The notes: generated by a model not told the origin, from the sequence alone. 64,000 nucleotides of DNA from Haemophilus massiliensis (GCA_000752995.2 LM994635.1:167673-231672); one strand, 5' to 3'. Positions 44,833 through 52,948 are shown, counted from the stretch's first letter. Program-made: numbers and translations.

Positions 44833-46020
44833 TTAAGCCGCAACTTCAATGAACTTGATTGCGTTACTATCTACCACGCCACCGCCTAAATATTTATCGG
44901 TGTGGACTTTGTAGAAGCCCGGTTCGGTAATGTTATCTGGACGGGTTCTTACGCCGGTTTCATGGTCAACGATGAAGTAACCGCGTTTAAAATCACCAAA
45001 GGCAACAACCGGCTTATTCGTACCGCTTGCCGGCATCGTTTCAAGGAAGTACACCGGACGACCTAAAAGGGTAGAAGGCGCATCAACAGTTAAACCATCA
45101 CGCCAGATAAAATCGCCGTTTTTGTTTTTAAGTTTTTGTAATGCCGCCGCGATAGTGGAAGACATCACCCAAACAGCATTTTTACGGTATTTGCTGTGCA
45201 AGGTGTAGAACAAATCGATCAGGGTGTCTGCATCGATTTTCGCCGCGCCGGCTACTTCGATTTTTTGTAGTTTGCCAAAGGCGCGTGCTTTGTCTTCTTC
45301 GGCGCTGCGTTCATAGGACAAGAAACCTTTAGATTTTTTTGTACCATCACCGGCAGTTAAATCGGTTTCTTCGGTTTCGGTAAAACTTTCAGAAATTTCA
45401 TCAGTCAGCCAGCCTAAAACATCAATGCTTGAAAAGTCTAAGATTTCTTGAGTAGTCTTCGGATAGGCGTAAATTGGATTTAACGCAATGGTGACTTCGT
45501 GTAGTTTCGGTGTGGCGGTGCCGTTACGGGCTACGCCTTCTTCACCATGTGCCACCACTGCACCACCGGCAGAAACCAATTTTTTATATTCTTTCGCACC
45601 AATCGGCAAGCGGACCACGTTACAAATCTGACGCATAACGCTATCATCGGTTAAGCGTTTCATGACGTCTTTGTCTAATTGTGGGATCACGGTATAACCG
45701 CCATCTTCTTGGCCGGTGGTGGAAAGATTCCGTAACTCACCCGTTTTAACGTAGTGGCGCAGTTCGTCATTGCTGAAAGTTTTACCGCGTGTTTCTACCG
45801 GCTTTCCTTTATCCGCAATGTTCCGTTCTTCATCCGCTACCGCTTCATAACGGGCGATTTCATCACTCACTTGCTTAACTTCACCTTTCAACTTTTCAAA
45901 GTCAACATTTTCAGTTTCGGTTAGTGAGCGGTTTTCTTGTTCCGCTTTTTCAAGCATGGCGCGCATTTCTGCGACTTTTTCCGCCTTGTGTTGGCGGAGT
46001 CCTAAAAGTTTTTTAAACAT
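44833..46020 (-). CDS. HK97-family major capsid protein
   Basis: The 395-residue protein has an N-terminal coiled-coil delta/scaffold region (about residues 1-75, Glu/Lys-rich) and then the HK97 fold start TTGQEDGGYTVIPQLDKDVMKRL, with ADTLIDLFYTLHSKYRKNAVWVM and LLGRPVYFLETMP. The upstream delta region makes a separate scaffold gene unnecessary. Confidence 0.94.
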   Translation of the reverse strand: MFKKLLGLRQHKAEKVAEMRAMLEKAEQENRSLTETENVDFEKLKGEVKQVSDEIARYEAVADEERNIADKGKPVETRGKTFSNDELRHYVKTGELRNLSTTGQEDGGYTVIPQLDKDVMKRLTDDSVMRQICNVVRLPIGAKEYKKLVSAGGAVVAHGEEGVARNGTATPKLHEVTIALNPIYAYPKTTQEILDFSSIDVLGWLTDEISESFTETEETDLTAGDGTKKSKGFLSYERSAEEDKARAFGKLQKIEVAGAAKIDADTLIDLFYTLHSKYRKNAVWVMSSTIAAALQKLKNKNGDFIWRDGLTVDAPSTLLGRPVYFLETMPASGTNKPVVAFGDFKRGYFIVDHETGVRTRPDNITEPGFYKVHTDKYLGGGVVDSNAIKFIEVAA

Positions 46021-46025
46021 ATTTT

Positions 46026-46421
46026 TTACCCTTGATAGGAGATTTCATAATGTAAATTAGCCGCAATCCAAGCCGCATTTGTTTCATCATAGGTATAGCT
46101 ATATTTCACTAAATTGAAACAACTCACAGCGTTTAACTGCGCCTGGCTTAAATGTTGGCGGATTAACTCAGCCACGGCATCTAAGCCCGCTTCGGTCATA
46201 AAGGGTTCTAAATAAATACCGATGTTGATCGTACCGTGCCACTCTTCATCACAAACCGTTAATTCTTCCGATTCGGTTTCATCAATGAAAACAGCAATCG
46301 CCGGAAGTTCTTCTTCTAGATTAGTAAAAACCGGCCGGCCATTAACAAATCGACTAATACCCGGAATTTTGCCTTGAATGGCGGCTAAAAATTCCTGTCG
46401 GATTTCGTTATGAATATTCAT
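46026..46421 (-). CDS. gpU-like tail terminator protein
   Basis: The 131-residue protein resembles lambda gpU: NIHNEIRQEFLAAI, FVNGRPVFTNLEEELPAIAVFIDE, and the end YDETNAAWIAANLHYEISY. gpU caps the tail tube and contacts the head connector. Here it is the first gene of the head operon although no other tail gene exists in the island, so it may adapt island heads to helper tails. The fold call is by pattern only. Confidence 0.65.
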   Translation of the reverse strand: MNIHNEIRQEFLAAIQGKIPGISRFVNGRPVFTNLEEELPAIAVFIDETESEELTVCDEEWHGTINIGIYLEPFMTEAGLDAVAELIRQHLSQAQLNAVSCFNLVKYSYTYDETNAAWIAANLHYEISYQG

Positions 46422-46476
46422 AATAACCTCACTAAATTTATCTTAATTAAGACGGCTTATAAAAAGCCCATAGAAC

Positions 46477-46504
46477 AATATATACACAAAAAACAGGAAG
46501 TAAA
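46477..46504 (-). promoter_or_regulatory. Promoter of the head/packaging operon
   Basis: On the minus strand TTTACT (46499-46504), 16 bases, TATATT (46477-46482), 56 bases before the gpU-like ATG. The poor -35 suggests that an activator is needed. Confidence 0.5.
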
Positions 46505-46525
46505 TGCCTTAAAAATTAATCGGTT

Positions 46526-46544
46526 AGCTACGTTAAGCTACGGT
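46526..46544. promoter_or_regulatory. Tandem CGTAGCT element, copy B
   Basis: Identical to copy A. It lies just upstream of the -35 of the head operon, centred near -65 of the expected start site, a position suited to an activator such as AlpA. Confidence 0.55.
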
Positions 46545-46631
46545 GAGTAGGTGAAATTTGATTGCTTGTTTTTTATACAAAAAAGGAAAGGGAAATATTA
46601 TTTAGATAGGGATTTTATCTATCTTAAAAAG

Positions 46632-46746
46632 AGTGAACACGGTGTACACCTAGTGAATACTTAAGGGAAAGGTATTCACCAATATAACTATATAATAAAT
46701 AAAGATAATTTATATAAAATATTACAAAGGTGAACAGGTGAACACC
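46632..46746. other. Candidate P4-type replication origin
   Basis: GTGAACAC, GGTGTACACC and GGTATTCACC cluster on the left, then about 45 bp of almost pure A/T (46681-46725), then GGTGAACAGGTGAACACC (46729-46746). Iterons beside an AT-rich unwinding region resemble P4 ori. The last 36 bp (46725-46760) are an inverted copy of 32051-32087. Confidence 0.55.
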
Positions 46747-46827
46747 TTTTATAAAATTTTATACTATTGATAAAGTTTAGTGATAATATTTCTTAGGTCT
46801 AAGACGCTAAGGACGCCTAATAAAATC

Positions 46828-46932
46828 TTTTAGTAACTACCATAGTAACTATGAGATTTTTACTTTGTTTTAACTTATTGATATTTAAAATACATTTTAT
46901 TTAGATCAAGTCTTGCTCAGGCACCATAACAC
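46828..46932 (+). other. Right arm sites and attR of the island
   Basis: 46828-46856 exactly repeats 29 bp of the left arm cluster with two AGTAACT sites. 46904-46932 copies the tRNA-Leu 3' end with a few changes (CAAGTCTTGCTCAGGCACCA). It does not fold as a full tRNA. It marks the right end of the island and the left end of the decayed prophage. Confidence 0.65.
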
Positions 46933-46981
46933 AAAACGGTAGGTTTTTTAACTTACCGTTTTTCTTTTGTTATCTATTGTT
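46915..46981 (+). repeat. 67-bp att-associated repeat with terminator, copy 1
   Basis: This stretch and 53618-53684 agree at 64 of 67 positions. The shared part includes a 12-bp hairpin (AAACGGTAGGTT with its partner, loop TTTT) followed by TTTTTCTTTT. The pair brackets the decayed prophage. Confidence 0.75.
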
Positions 46982-47115
46982 ATTTTGTTTTATTTCAATA
47001 AGATAACGTCAATTTTATCCATTCCTTAAAAAATTAATTTGCGTTTCTTTTGTTATTTGTTGCTTAATATTATTATTCAATTACACCAAATTTACGCCCT
47101 TTTATGGAGGAATTT

Positions 47116-47721
47116 ATGGCAACAATTCGTAAGCGTGGAAATACTTATAGTGTAAAAATGGGGCGCAGGTCGATAACATTTAAAACAAAATCAGAAGCTA
47201 ATGCGTGGGCGGTAGATCAGGAACGAGAGATAGAAAATTTTAAAAAAAGGGATTATGCCTGATGTGTTGTTTTCTGCTGTGATTGAGCGTTATCAAAATG
47301 AGATTTCGGTTAAAAAACGCGGAGCAAGAAATGAAATTATGCGCCTTAATCGTTTTTGGAAATATGATATTGTGCATTTGTATTTGAGAGATCTACGCAA
47401 AGAAGATTTTGAAAGGTGGCGTGAGTTACGCTTGATGGAAGTTTCTGAGGCGAGTGTACGGCGTGAAATGGTGACGATTTCTAATGTGTTGACGGTGGCG
47501 GCAGTTGCTGGCAAAACATCCATGATTGGGGTTGAGAAACCAAAAAACTCCGCAGAAAGAACGCAGCGATATTCGCAGTAAGATATTGATGGGATTTTAA
47601 GTGCGGCTAATTATTCAGAAGAAATAGAGATAACAACTTGTTGGCAGCGTGTGGCGGCGATGTTATTTGCGATTGAAACGGCTATGCGAGCAGGAGAAGT
47701 TGCAGGGTTGACCTTTTAGCC
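47116..47721 (+). pseudogene. Degraded phage integrase
   Basis: MATIRKRGNTYSVKMGRRS starts after GGAGG, shifts frame at 47255 (AMPDVLFSAVIERY), meets a TAA at 47579 in place of a sense codon (RYSQ-stop-DIDGILSAAN) and breaks off at AMRAGEVAGLTF, before the remaining catalytic residues. It is a tyrosine recombinase of the Shufflon/phage type. Its location just inside the repeat suggests it integrated the second element. Confidence 0.8.
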
Positions 47722-47775
47722 CCGGTTCGGTATCTAAAATGGTTTCGTGAATGGCGAGAACAAGTTCAATCGTAA

Positions 47776-47907
47776 TCATTTGTAGGCGAGTACTTTGATT
47801 TCTTTATTGTGCGTTTTGATAATTCTTTTCGCCGCAGAAAGTGCAACCCGTTTTCCTGCCTTGCCTTTTAATTCCATTTTAACGGGTTTTGTATTCGGTG
47901 CCCTCAT
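47776..47907 (-). CDS. Small basic protein, 43 aa, prophage remnant
   Basis: The frame has a good SD (AGGAGAAACACA) and encodes a Lys/Arg-rich peptide starting MRAPNTKPVKMELKGKAGKR. I do not recognise the family. A terminator lies just upstream, so it starts a new unit. It may be a DNA- or RNA-binding peptide. Confidence 0.45.
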   Translation of the reverse strand: MRAPNTKPVKMELKGKAGKRVALSAAKRIIKTHNKEIKVLAYK

Positions 47908-47921
47908 TGTGTTTCTCCTAT

Positions 47922-47946
47922 AAAAAAAGCCGTTAGAAACGGCTTA
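47922..47946 (-). terminator. Minus-strand terminator
   Basis: AAGCCGTT-AGA-AACGGCTT has an 8-bp stem and is followed on the minus strand by TTTTTTTATAGG. Confidence 0.75.
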
Positions 47947-47981
47947 TAGTGTAGTTACCTTAGCCTATAGGGCGGCGGGTG

Positions 47982-48149
47982 TCAATTGGCCTTTTTATAA
48001 TTAGAGGCTGTATTTTTATATTGGTTATATTCTTTCTGAATAGCAAAAATGACATTTTTATATTTAGGCCTAAAATAGGCAATATTATTTAACATACCTA
48101 CTACTTTAGGATATTGAATGCCTAAAAATTGAAGACGCGATAATGGCAT
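47982..48149 (-). CDS. Hypothetical protein fragment, 55 aa
   Basis: A short frame (MPLSRLQFLGIQYPK...) ends 36 bases before a terminator. No SD or family seen; probably the tail of a decayed prophage gene. Confidence 0.25.
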   Translation of the reverse strand: MPLSRLQFLGIQYPKVVGMLNNIAYFRPKYKNVIFAIQKEYNQYKNTASNYKKAN

Positions 48150-48373
48150 TGTATCGGGTGGATTTAGCGGCATATCAGGTCACTATGGCGATGTATGTGC
48201 AGCAGCTCGATGAAAAAGACATTACGGCTGCATTAAATATTTCTCCTGCTAAAATGTATCGTCTGCACAATCGTGGTATCAGTTTTTTACAAGGTACGTT
48301 CGCTGTGTTGAAAATTAAGTATCAATACATCGGATGGATAGCAGCAAGCTCACCTATATGGTCTTTAATGTGA
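48143..48373 (+). CDS. Hypothetical protein, HTH-like segment, 76 aa
   Basis: KDITAALNISPAKMYRLHNRGISF looks like a helix-turn-helix. The ATG lacks a good SD and the protein ends in a low-quality tail, so it may be the remnant of a phage regulator. Confidence 0.25.
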   Translation: MALYRVDLAAYQVTMAMYVQQLDEKDITAALNISPAKMYRLHNRGISFLQGTFAVLKIKYQYIGWIAASSPIWSLM

Positions 48374-48477
48374 CTGGGGAAGTGCGGTCGATTTTTACCG
48401 TATTTTTTAATATTTGCATCTTGATTTGTGTGTATTTGTGTATAAAAATGCATTTTGATTAAAACAAAGGAGGGCGC

Positions 48478-48676
48478 ATGTACTCAAGCGATTTAATCAG
48501 GGCGCTTAAAGCTCACGGTTGTTACTTTGTTAGGCACGAAAAAGGCGAGCCTCAAATTTAGTTTTTACCAAAATAGGAAAGCAATTTCCTGTTCAGCACC
48601 CAAGACAAGACCGTACCTAAAACAAGATCTGGCAATCGGAACTTTAAAATCCATTAAAAAATCGGCAGGGCTTTAA
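48478..48676 (+). pseudogene. hicA: Decayed HicA mRNA interferase toxin
   Basis: After AAAGGAGGGCGC the frame MYSSDLIRALKAHGCYFVRHEKG matches the HicA start, then stops at 48561. The typical HicA ending, DLAIGTLKSIKKSAGL, is found in another frame just before 48676. Several indels separate them, including the region that should hold the catalytic His. The toxin should be inactive. Confidence 0.7.
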
Positions 48677-48707
48677 GCTCTGCCGAGCTTAATCAAAGGA
48701 GTATCGA

Positions 48708-49157
48708 ATGATTTTTACTGTAGGTGTTGGAACTCCAGAAAATGAAAACCAAGCATACGGAATGATTGTTCCTGCATTTTGCCAATTAGATTATGGTTGT
48801 TTTAGTGGAGCGGATGATGTCGATGATTTATTACCAATGGTTACAGAAGCAATCACAATGATGCTTGAAACAATGGTAGAAGACGGCTTTGATCTTACTG
48901 CGCTAAAAGATAAGGGCGTAACGTATTATAAAGCTGAACCTGAATATGCTGATTTTGATACTTGGCTTTTAGTTGATGTCGATCTTTCAGAATATTTAGG
49001 TAAAAAGCAACGCATTAACGTTTCTCTTCCAGAATATTTATTAACTCGCATTGATCGCCGTGTTGCTGCAATGGGAAATTACTATAAAGATCGTAGTCAT
49101 TTCTTGGCAAACGCAGCGCACCGAGAGTTACACGCGCATTCAGATAAAGAAATGTAG
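48708..49157 (+). CDS. hicB: HicB-family antitoxin
   Basis: The intact 149-residue protein has the N-terminal RNase H-like HicB domain (FTVGVGTPENENQAYGMIVPAF, GADDVDDLLPMVTEAITMML) and a C-terminal ribbon-helix-helix (RINVSLPEYLLTRIDRRV). It follows the broken toxin by 31 bases. Retained antitoxins may still repress DNA or neutralise related toxins. The 49158-49430 stretch after it shows nothing I can name. Confidence 0.8.
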   Translation: MIFTVGVGTPENENQAYGMIVPAFCQLDYGCFSGADDVDDLLPMVTEAITMMLETMVEDGFDLTALKDKGVTYYKAEPEYADFDTWLLVDVDLSEYLGKKQRINVSLPEYLLTRIDRRVAAMGNYYKDRSHFLANAAHRELHAHSDKEM

Positions 49158-49430
49158 TTTTTCCCAGCCTTTGACAGGCTCTTATTTCAAGGGCAGGAGT
49201 TGTTGCAAGGTCTCAAAAAACTTATAAACAGCGGAATTGATTCACCCCGTCAGCGTGATTTTTTTGTCTCTAAAATTTGAGAGTTTTACTACCATTATAA
49301 AATTCTAAATGACCGAGGGTGCGAGGAATACAATACCACAAGGGAATAACTCCGCTTGATTATATGCAGGTTTTGAACTGTCGGTCACCTAATTATGGGT
49401 AAACAATTAATCCCTCAAAAGGACACATAA

Positions 49431-49823
49431 ATTTACATTGGCAAAAGTAGCAACCGTAAATGGCCCTCTAACTTCTGCGCGATCAAAAACATTGAAGGCA
49501 ACGGCGATACGCTGACCGAAGAAGACATCACCACCATGTATAGTGAAGGTACCGAAACCGAAGCGGGCGAAATTGAGTACGGCTCAATCAAACTGACCTT
49601 CTTCTATGTCTTCGCAACGAAAATGCAGCAAGACTTACGCAAAAAGTTCTATGCTAAAGAAACCTTTCTGTGGATGATGGTTTTGAAAAACGACCAAGGC
49701 TCACTCTACGGCACAGGCTTTATCTAAACATCGCCAAACTGGAGCAGTGAAGTGAAAGGCAAATTTGAATCTGGCATGACCATTAAGAAAGCCAAACGCA
49801 ATTACTTATTGCCGGTAGCATAA
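49431..49823 (+). pseudogene. Phage tail tube protein remnant
   Basis: A frame without start reads YIGKSSNRKWPSNFCAIKNI, EEDITTMYSEGTETEAGEIEYGSIKL and ends at 49727; after a short gap SEVKGKFESGMTIKKAKRNY continues in another frame to 49823. It looks like a phage major tail protein lacking its N-terminus. Family call is tentative. Confidence 0.5.
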
Positions 49824-49880
49824 TCAATGAGACCGTACCAAAAAGTGCGGTCATTTTGTTAAATGAATGGAAGAGTTGAA

Positions 49881-50066
49881 ATGAACTTACGTGAAAAACT
49901 TTTAGCAACCAAACCAAAAGTGGTGTTTTTTGAATATAAGGGTGAAACTTACTACATCCCCGATCTATCCGTCGGTGAAAATAACCAAATTATTTACAGT
50001 CAGCGCGAACACTTGATTAAATTAGCCTTGGCCCAAGACAAAGAATTAAATTTAGCGAATCGTTAA
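49881..50066 (+). pseudogene. Truncated tail assembly chaperone-like gene
   Basis: MNLREKLLATKPKVVFFEYK-GETYYIPDLSVGENNQIIYSQR looks like the N-terminal half of a phage tail assembly chaperone encoded between tail tube and tape measure. It stops after 61 codons. The position after the tail tube remnant supports the call. Confidence 0.45.
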
Positions 50067-50236
50067 ATCTGCTATCAGTCCTTTAATTATTGCATTTTCT
50101 TCCTGCATTGCCCGATTACGTTCGTCGCATGGCTGGATTCTTTTAAGTTTTCACCCAGTCGTGCGACAATGTATTTCGCATTAGTGCCGATTAGTTCGTT
50201 TTGGCTCAATAGCCATTGCTTGAATCGTTCTTTCAT
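50053..50236 (-). pseudogene. Frameshifted small phage protein
   Basis: MKERFKQWLLSQNELIGTNA follows AGGAGAACATCT and reads 50 codons; a neighbouring frame continues with PCDERNRAMQEENAIIKGLI to 50053. One base change would join them. Family unknown. Confidence 0.4.
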
Positions 50237-50411
50237 AGATGTTCTCCTGTGTTAAAAGACGAAAGGAAAATATCCACGAAAGAAATTGCGGTCGAATTTC
50301 ATTATAAAAATCTGCGATCCGCGTCGCAAAATTGAAATAAATTCGGACGAAAACTTACAGGAATATTTAAGATTCTTTAGAATATAACCTATAGTTAAAA
50401 AAGGAATCAAT

Positions 50412-50840
50412 ATGAAGAAAATATTTTTGGCCACATTGTTTATTTTTTTGACTTCTTGTTCAACGAGTCAAGTTTCTTTAAATAAAGCAAATCCAGTCCC
50501 CAAAGATAGGGTTCTATCTTATTCTGAGTATAATCCTGATTATGCTAAGGTAGAAATAACTCGCGATTCTGGGCCTCTAGGAGCGGGGTGTTATCTGAGT
50601 GTCATTTTTAGGGACTCTCATTTGGCTAGATTTGATGTATCTGAGAAGGCAACTTTTTATTTACCGGAGGGGGAATGGAGTTTTGCTGTCGCGCCAGATC
50701 CCATGGGAAATGGTTTGTGTTCCCCTGCTTTAGGATTTAATCCAGCATTTGAAAAAAAAGTTGTAACGAAGGGGCAAGATAATTTATTTAGAATAAGTTC
50801 TCGGGCTTATAGACGTCCGCAATTATTCATTATGAAATAG
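50412..50840 (+). CDS. Lipoprotein, 142 aa
   Basis: The signal MKKIFLATLFIFLTSC has a lipobox (LTSC) with Cys16. The mature part contains CYLSVIFRDSHLARFDVSEK and FYLPEGEWSFAVAPDPMGNG, resembling small prophage-borne or moron lipoproteins. The function is unknown. SD AAAGGAATCAAT supports the start. It is intact although the surrounding phage genes have decayed. Confidence 0.65.
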   Translation: MKKIFLATLFIFLTSCSTSQVSLNKANPVPKDRVLSYSEYNPDYAKVEITRDSGPLGAGCYLSVIFRDSHLARFDVSEKATFYLPEGEWSFAVAPDPMGNGLCSPALGFNPAFEKKVVTKGQDNLFRISSRAYRRPQLFIMK

Positions 50841-50906
50841 ATAAAAGCTTGCTATTATTTCATACGTTAGAAGTATGAAATTAAAAGTTGAAATACTGGA
50901 GGGAAT

Positions 50907-51143
50907 ATGGAATTTTTAGAAAGCCTAGGTGTCATTTGGCTAACTTATAAATTAAGAAAAGTCATCTTCCTTTTGGCTGCTGTTGGATATATTTCTTTTT
51001 TCGGTTATATGTCTTTCGGTGGAGGTTTAGTCGGTTCCCCGCTTTGGATTTGGGGCTTGTTTGCATTACTCAACGGTATTACTGTTTTAGCAGTTGGAAA
51101 TATCATTGAATTCAATGTTGAGAAATCTCGACTGCACAAATAA
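50907..51143 (+). CDS. Small membrane protein, 78 aa
   Basis: Two hydrophobic helices (VIFLLAAVGYISFFGYM and WIWGLFALLNGITVLAV) with short polar ends. SD GGAGGG precedes the ATG. It follows the lipoprotein by 66 bases and has a terminator after it; the two form a small unit. No family recognised. Confidence 0.55.
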   Translation: MEFLESLGVIWLTYKLRKVIFLLAAVGYISFFGYMSFGGGLVGSPLWIWGLFALLNGITVLAVGNIIEFNVEKSRLHK

Positions 51144-51161
51144 TCGTTAATTAATTTTTAG

Positions 51162-51190
51162 AAAAGGTTCGCTTCGGCGAGCCTTTTTTA
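51162..51190 (+). terminator. Terminator after the lipoprotein/membrane pair
   Basis: GGTTCGC-TTCG-GCGAGCC (7 bp, UUCG tetraloop) is followed by TTTTTT. Confidence 0.85.
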
Positions 51191-51200
51191 TGGAGTAAAT

Positions 51201-51807
51201 ATGGCTGGCAAATTAGGTTCACCGAATATTAATCTTGACTTTAGATTCAGTTCAATTTTCGCAATGGTTGGAGCGCGCACAAAAAAGTGCGGTTGAATTT
51301 GCCACAGCAACAAACAACAATCTAAATTCGATTGAACAGAATGTATAAAGATTAACGAGATGCATCTAAGGTGCGGATCAGTTAGTTAAAGTAAATTTGT
51401 TTGCCAGCATTTCGGTGAAAAAAGTGCTGTCGTTCGCCGACGAATACACGGAACTCGGAAACCGCATTAGACTTGTAACGAAAGACTAAGCGGAACAAGC
51501 GGCCGCAATGCGGGATATTTTTGACATCTCTACCCGCACATATCAAAGCCTATCCGCTACTGGGTAGGTTTACACCAAATTAGCAAGCGCGGGAGAACAG
51601 CTTGGGCGCACGCAGAAGAACACGGCGAGCCTAACCGAAACCGTCAACAAAACTATTGTGCTATCCGGTGTAAGTGGGGCATCTGCCGAAGCAGGTTTAT
51701 TGCCATTTAGCCGAGCGTTGGATAAGGGCGTATTAAACGGGCAAGAACTCATCTCTGTTATGACCCAAATGCCGGCACCTGCTAAAGCGATTGCCGACGG
51801 AATGAAC
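51201..51807 (+). pseudogene. Tape measure protein remnant
   Basis: MAGKLGSPNINLDFRFSS is followed, through several stops and shifts, by SISVKKVLSFADEYTELGNR, SLSATG-stop-VYTKLASAGEQLGR and SRALDKGVLNGQELISVMTQ. These are typical for the N-terminal domain of siphophage tape measure proteins. Only about 200 of the usual 800-plus codons remain. One USS lies inside. Confidence 0.7.
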
Positions 51808-51942
51808 GGCGAATTATACCGTTTTTATGCCGGCACCAATGAAATGCGCAAGCCTATTGTCTGGCAGGGGCATACATACGAAGCCTACGGCGTAAGTGCC
51901 AATTGGCGGGCAGTATCTTTACAATTTCAACTATCCGCTTAA
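51808..51942 (+). pseudogene. Minor tail protein M-like fragment
   Basis: In frame with the tape measure remnant, FYAGTNEMRKPIVWQGHTYE-AYGVSANW resembles the lambda gpM family. A deletion has fused the two genes, removing the long tape measure C-terminus and the gpM N-terminus. 51943-52030 adds a few more fragment codons. Confidence 0.5.
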
Positions 51943-52046
51943 ACAAATGATGGCGAAAGCTAAACAGTTTATTCAATCCAATACTGAACAATTGGCATTA
52001 GTCAAAGCCTTTCACCAATTGTTAGATTAAAACGTGACCAAAACCG

Positions 52047-52073
52047 ACCGCACTTTTAAGGTGCGGTTTTTTA
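52047..52073 (+). terminator. USS-derived hairpin terminator
   Basis: ACCGCAC and GTGCGGT pair around a 7-base loop and are followed by TTTTT. Confidence 0.65.
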
Positions 52074-52083
52074 TGGAGTAAAT

Positions 52084-52202
52084 ATGATCACAATAAAACT
52101 CTACGGCAGTCTTAAACAACAATTTGGCAGTGAATTTAAGCTTGATGTAAGCTTGTGGGTAAGGGGTATCAAAAATGACACAAATATCATAAAGGAAATT
52201 TT
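52084..52202 (+). pseudogene. Tail assembly protein I remnant
   Basis: MITIKLYGSLKQQFGSEFKLDV matches the start of lambda gpI-like proteins, then turns into unrelated codons. It keeps the tail gene order tube, chaperone, tape measure, M, I. Confidence 0.5.
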
Positions 52203-52367
52203 ATGCAAAAAACAATCTTAGCTTTACTTATTGCAAGCGCATTAGTCGCTTGCTCAACACAGTATAAATCGGATTATACGACTAAGCCGGTATTTTGTTA
52301 TCAGCTCGTACCACAAGACCAACAGCCCGGTAAAAACTGTATCGGCGCTGGTGGTGGAAGTCATTGA
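52203..52367 (+). CDS. Small lipoprotein, 54 aa
   Basis: MQKTILALLIASALVAC has a lipobox with Cys17. The mature part is 38 residues with two more Cys. SD AAAGGAAATTTT supports the start. Its type is found in Pasteurellaceae prophages and islands, but function is unknown. Confidence 0.6.
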   Translation: MQKTILALLIASALVACSTQYKSDYTTKPVFCYQLVPQDQQPGKNCIGAGGGSH

Positions 52368-52399
52368 TCTCACTATTGGCTTTTTATTGTTCAAAACCG

Positions 52400-52417
52400 A
52401 CCGCACTTTTGTGCGGT
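52400..52417. terminator. Bidirectional USS hairpin
   Basis: ACCGCAC-TTTT-GTGCGGT lies between the lipoprotein and the converging yafQ gene, with T/A-rich flanks. Confidence 0.65.
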
Positions 52418-52693
52418 TTATTTAAATAAGTGCGAATGGGAGCCTACGCGATAGAGCTTAATTATGCGGTTATCCGTATCTTTACGATAAATTAACAATA
52501 AATCAGGGCGCCCGTGACATTCAAGGTAGCCGACGTAATTGCCGATAAGTGAATGCTCTTTATATTCCGCTGGCAAGGAGCGCCCCGTGAGTAACAGCTG
52601 AATAACTTGCGTAATAATCGCTTGAGCTTGCTTGTCATGTTTATAACGTTTGGCATCCTTTTTAAATTGACTGGAGGTTTCCAATGTAAACAT
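52418..52693 (-). CDS. yafQ: YafQ-family mRNA interferase toxin
   Basis: The 91-residue RelE-superfamily toxin has SQFKKDAKRYKHDKQ at the start, EYKEHSLIGNYVGYLECHGR-PDLLLIYRK in the core and GSHSHLF at the end, keeping the His residues important in YafQ. It cuts mRNA on the ribosome. It begins right after dinJ ends. Confidence 0.88.
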   Translation of the reverse strand: MFTLETSSQFKKDAKRYKHDKQAQAIITQVIQLLLTGRSLPAEYKEHSLIGNYVGYLECHGRPDLLLIYRKDTDNRIIKLYRVGSHSHLFK

Positions 52694-52948
52694 TTACCAC
52701 CCCAAATCAGTTTTTAACTCTTCAATATTGTTATAACGTGACACATTAATATTATTTTCCAGCTCATAAATTGCTTGTAATGTTTCCGCGTTGGGCTCAA
52801 GTAAACCTTGTGGCAATACAGGTTGCGCAGCAAGCTGTTTTAATAACATTCTGATCACGGTAGATAAATCTAATCCTAGTCGTTTAGCATTTTTAGCTGC
52901 AAGATTTTTAATATCTTGATCAATGCGAATGGTTAATGTGCTATCCAT
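52694..52948 (-). CDS. dinJ: DinJ/RelB-family antitoxin
   Basis: The 84-residue protein has an N-terminal RHH (TLTIRIDQDIKNLAAKNAKRLGLDLSTVIRMLL, read in two parts) and a C-terminal toxin-binding tail (NNIEELKTDLGW). The SD AGGAGG is strong. It is the first gene of the TA operon and should bind the dyads upstream. Confidence 0.88.
   Translation of the reverse strand: MDSTLTIRIDQDIKNLAAKNAKRLGLDLSTVIRMLLKQLAAQPVLPQGLLEPNAETLQAIYELENNINVSRYNNIEELKTDLGW

Noticed and set aside
46904..46932. Second tRNA-Leu gene
   Set aside because: Only the T arm and 3' end are similar; no acceptor 5' half or anticodon arm precedes it. It is an att copy.
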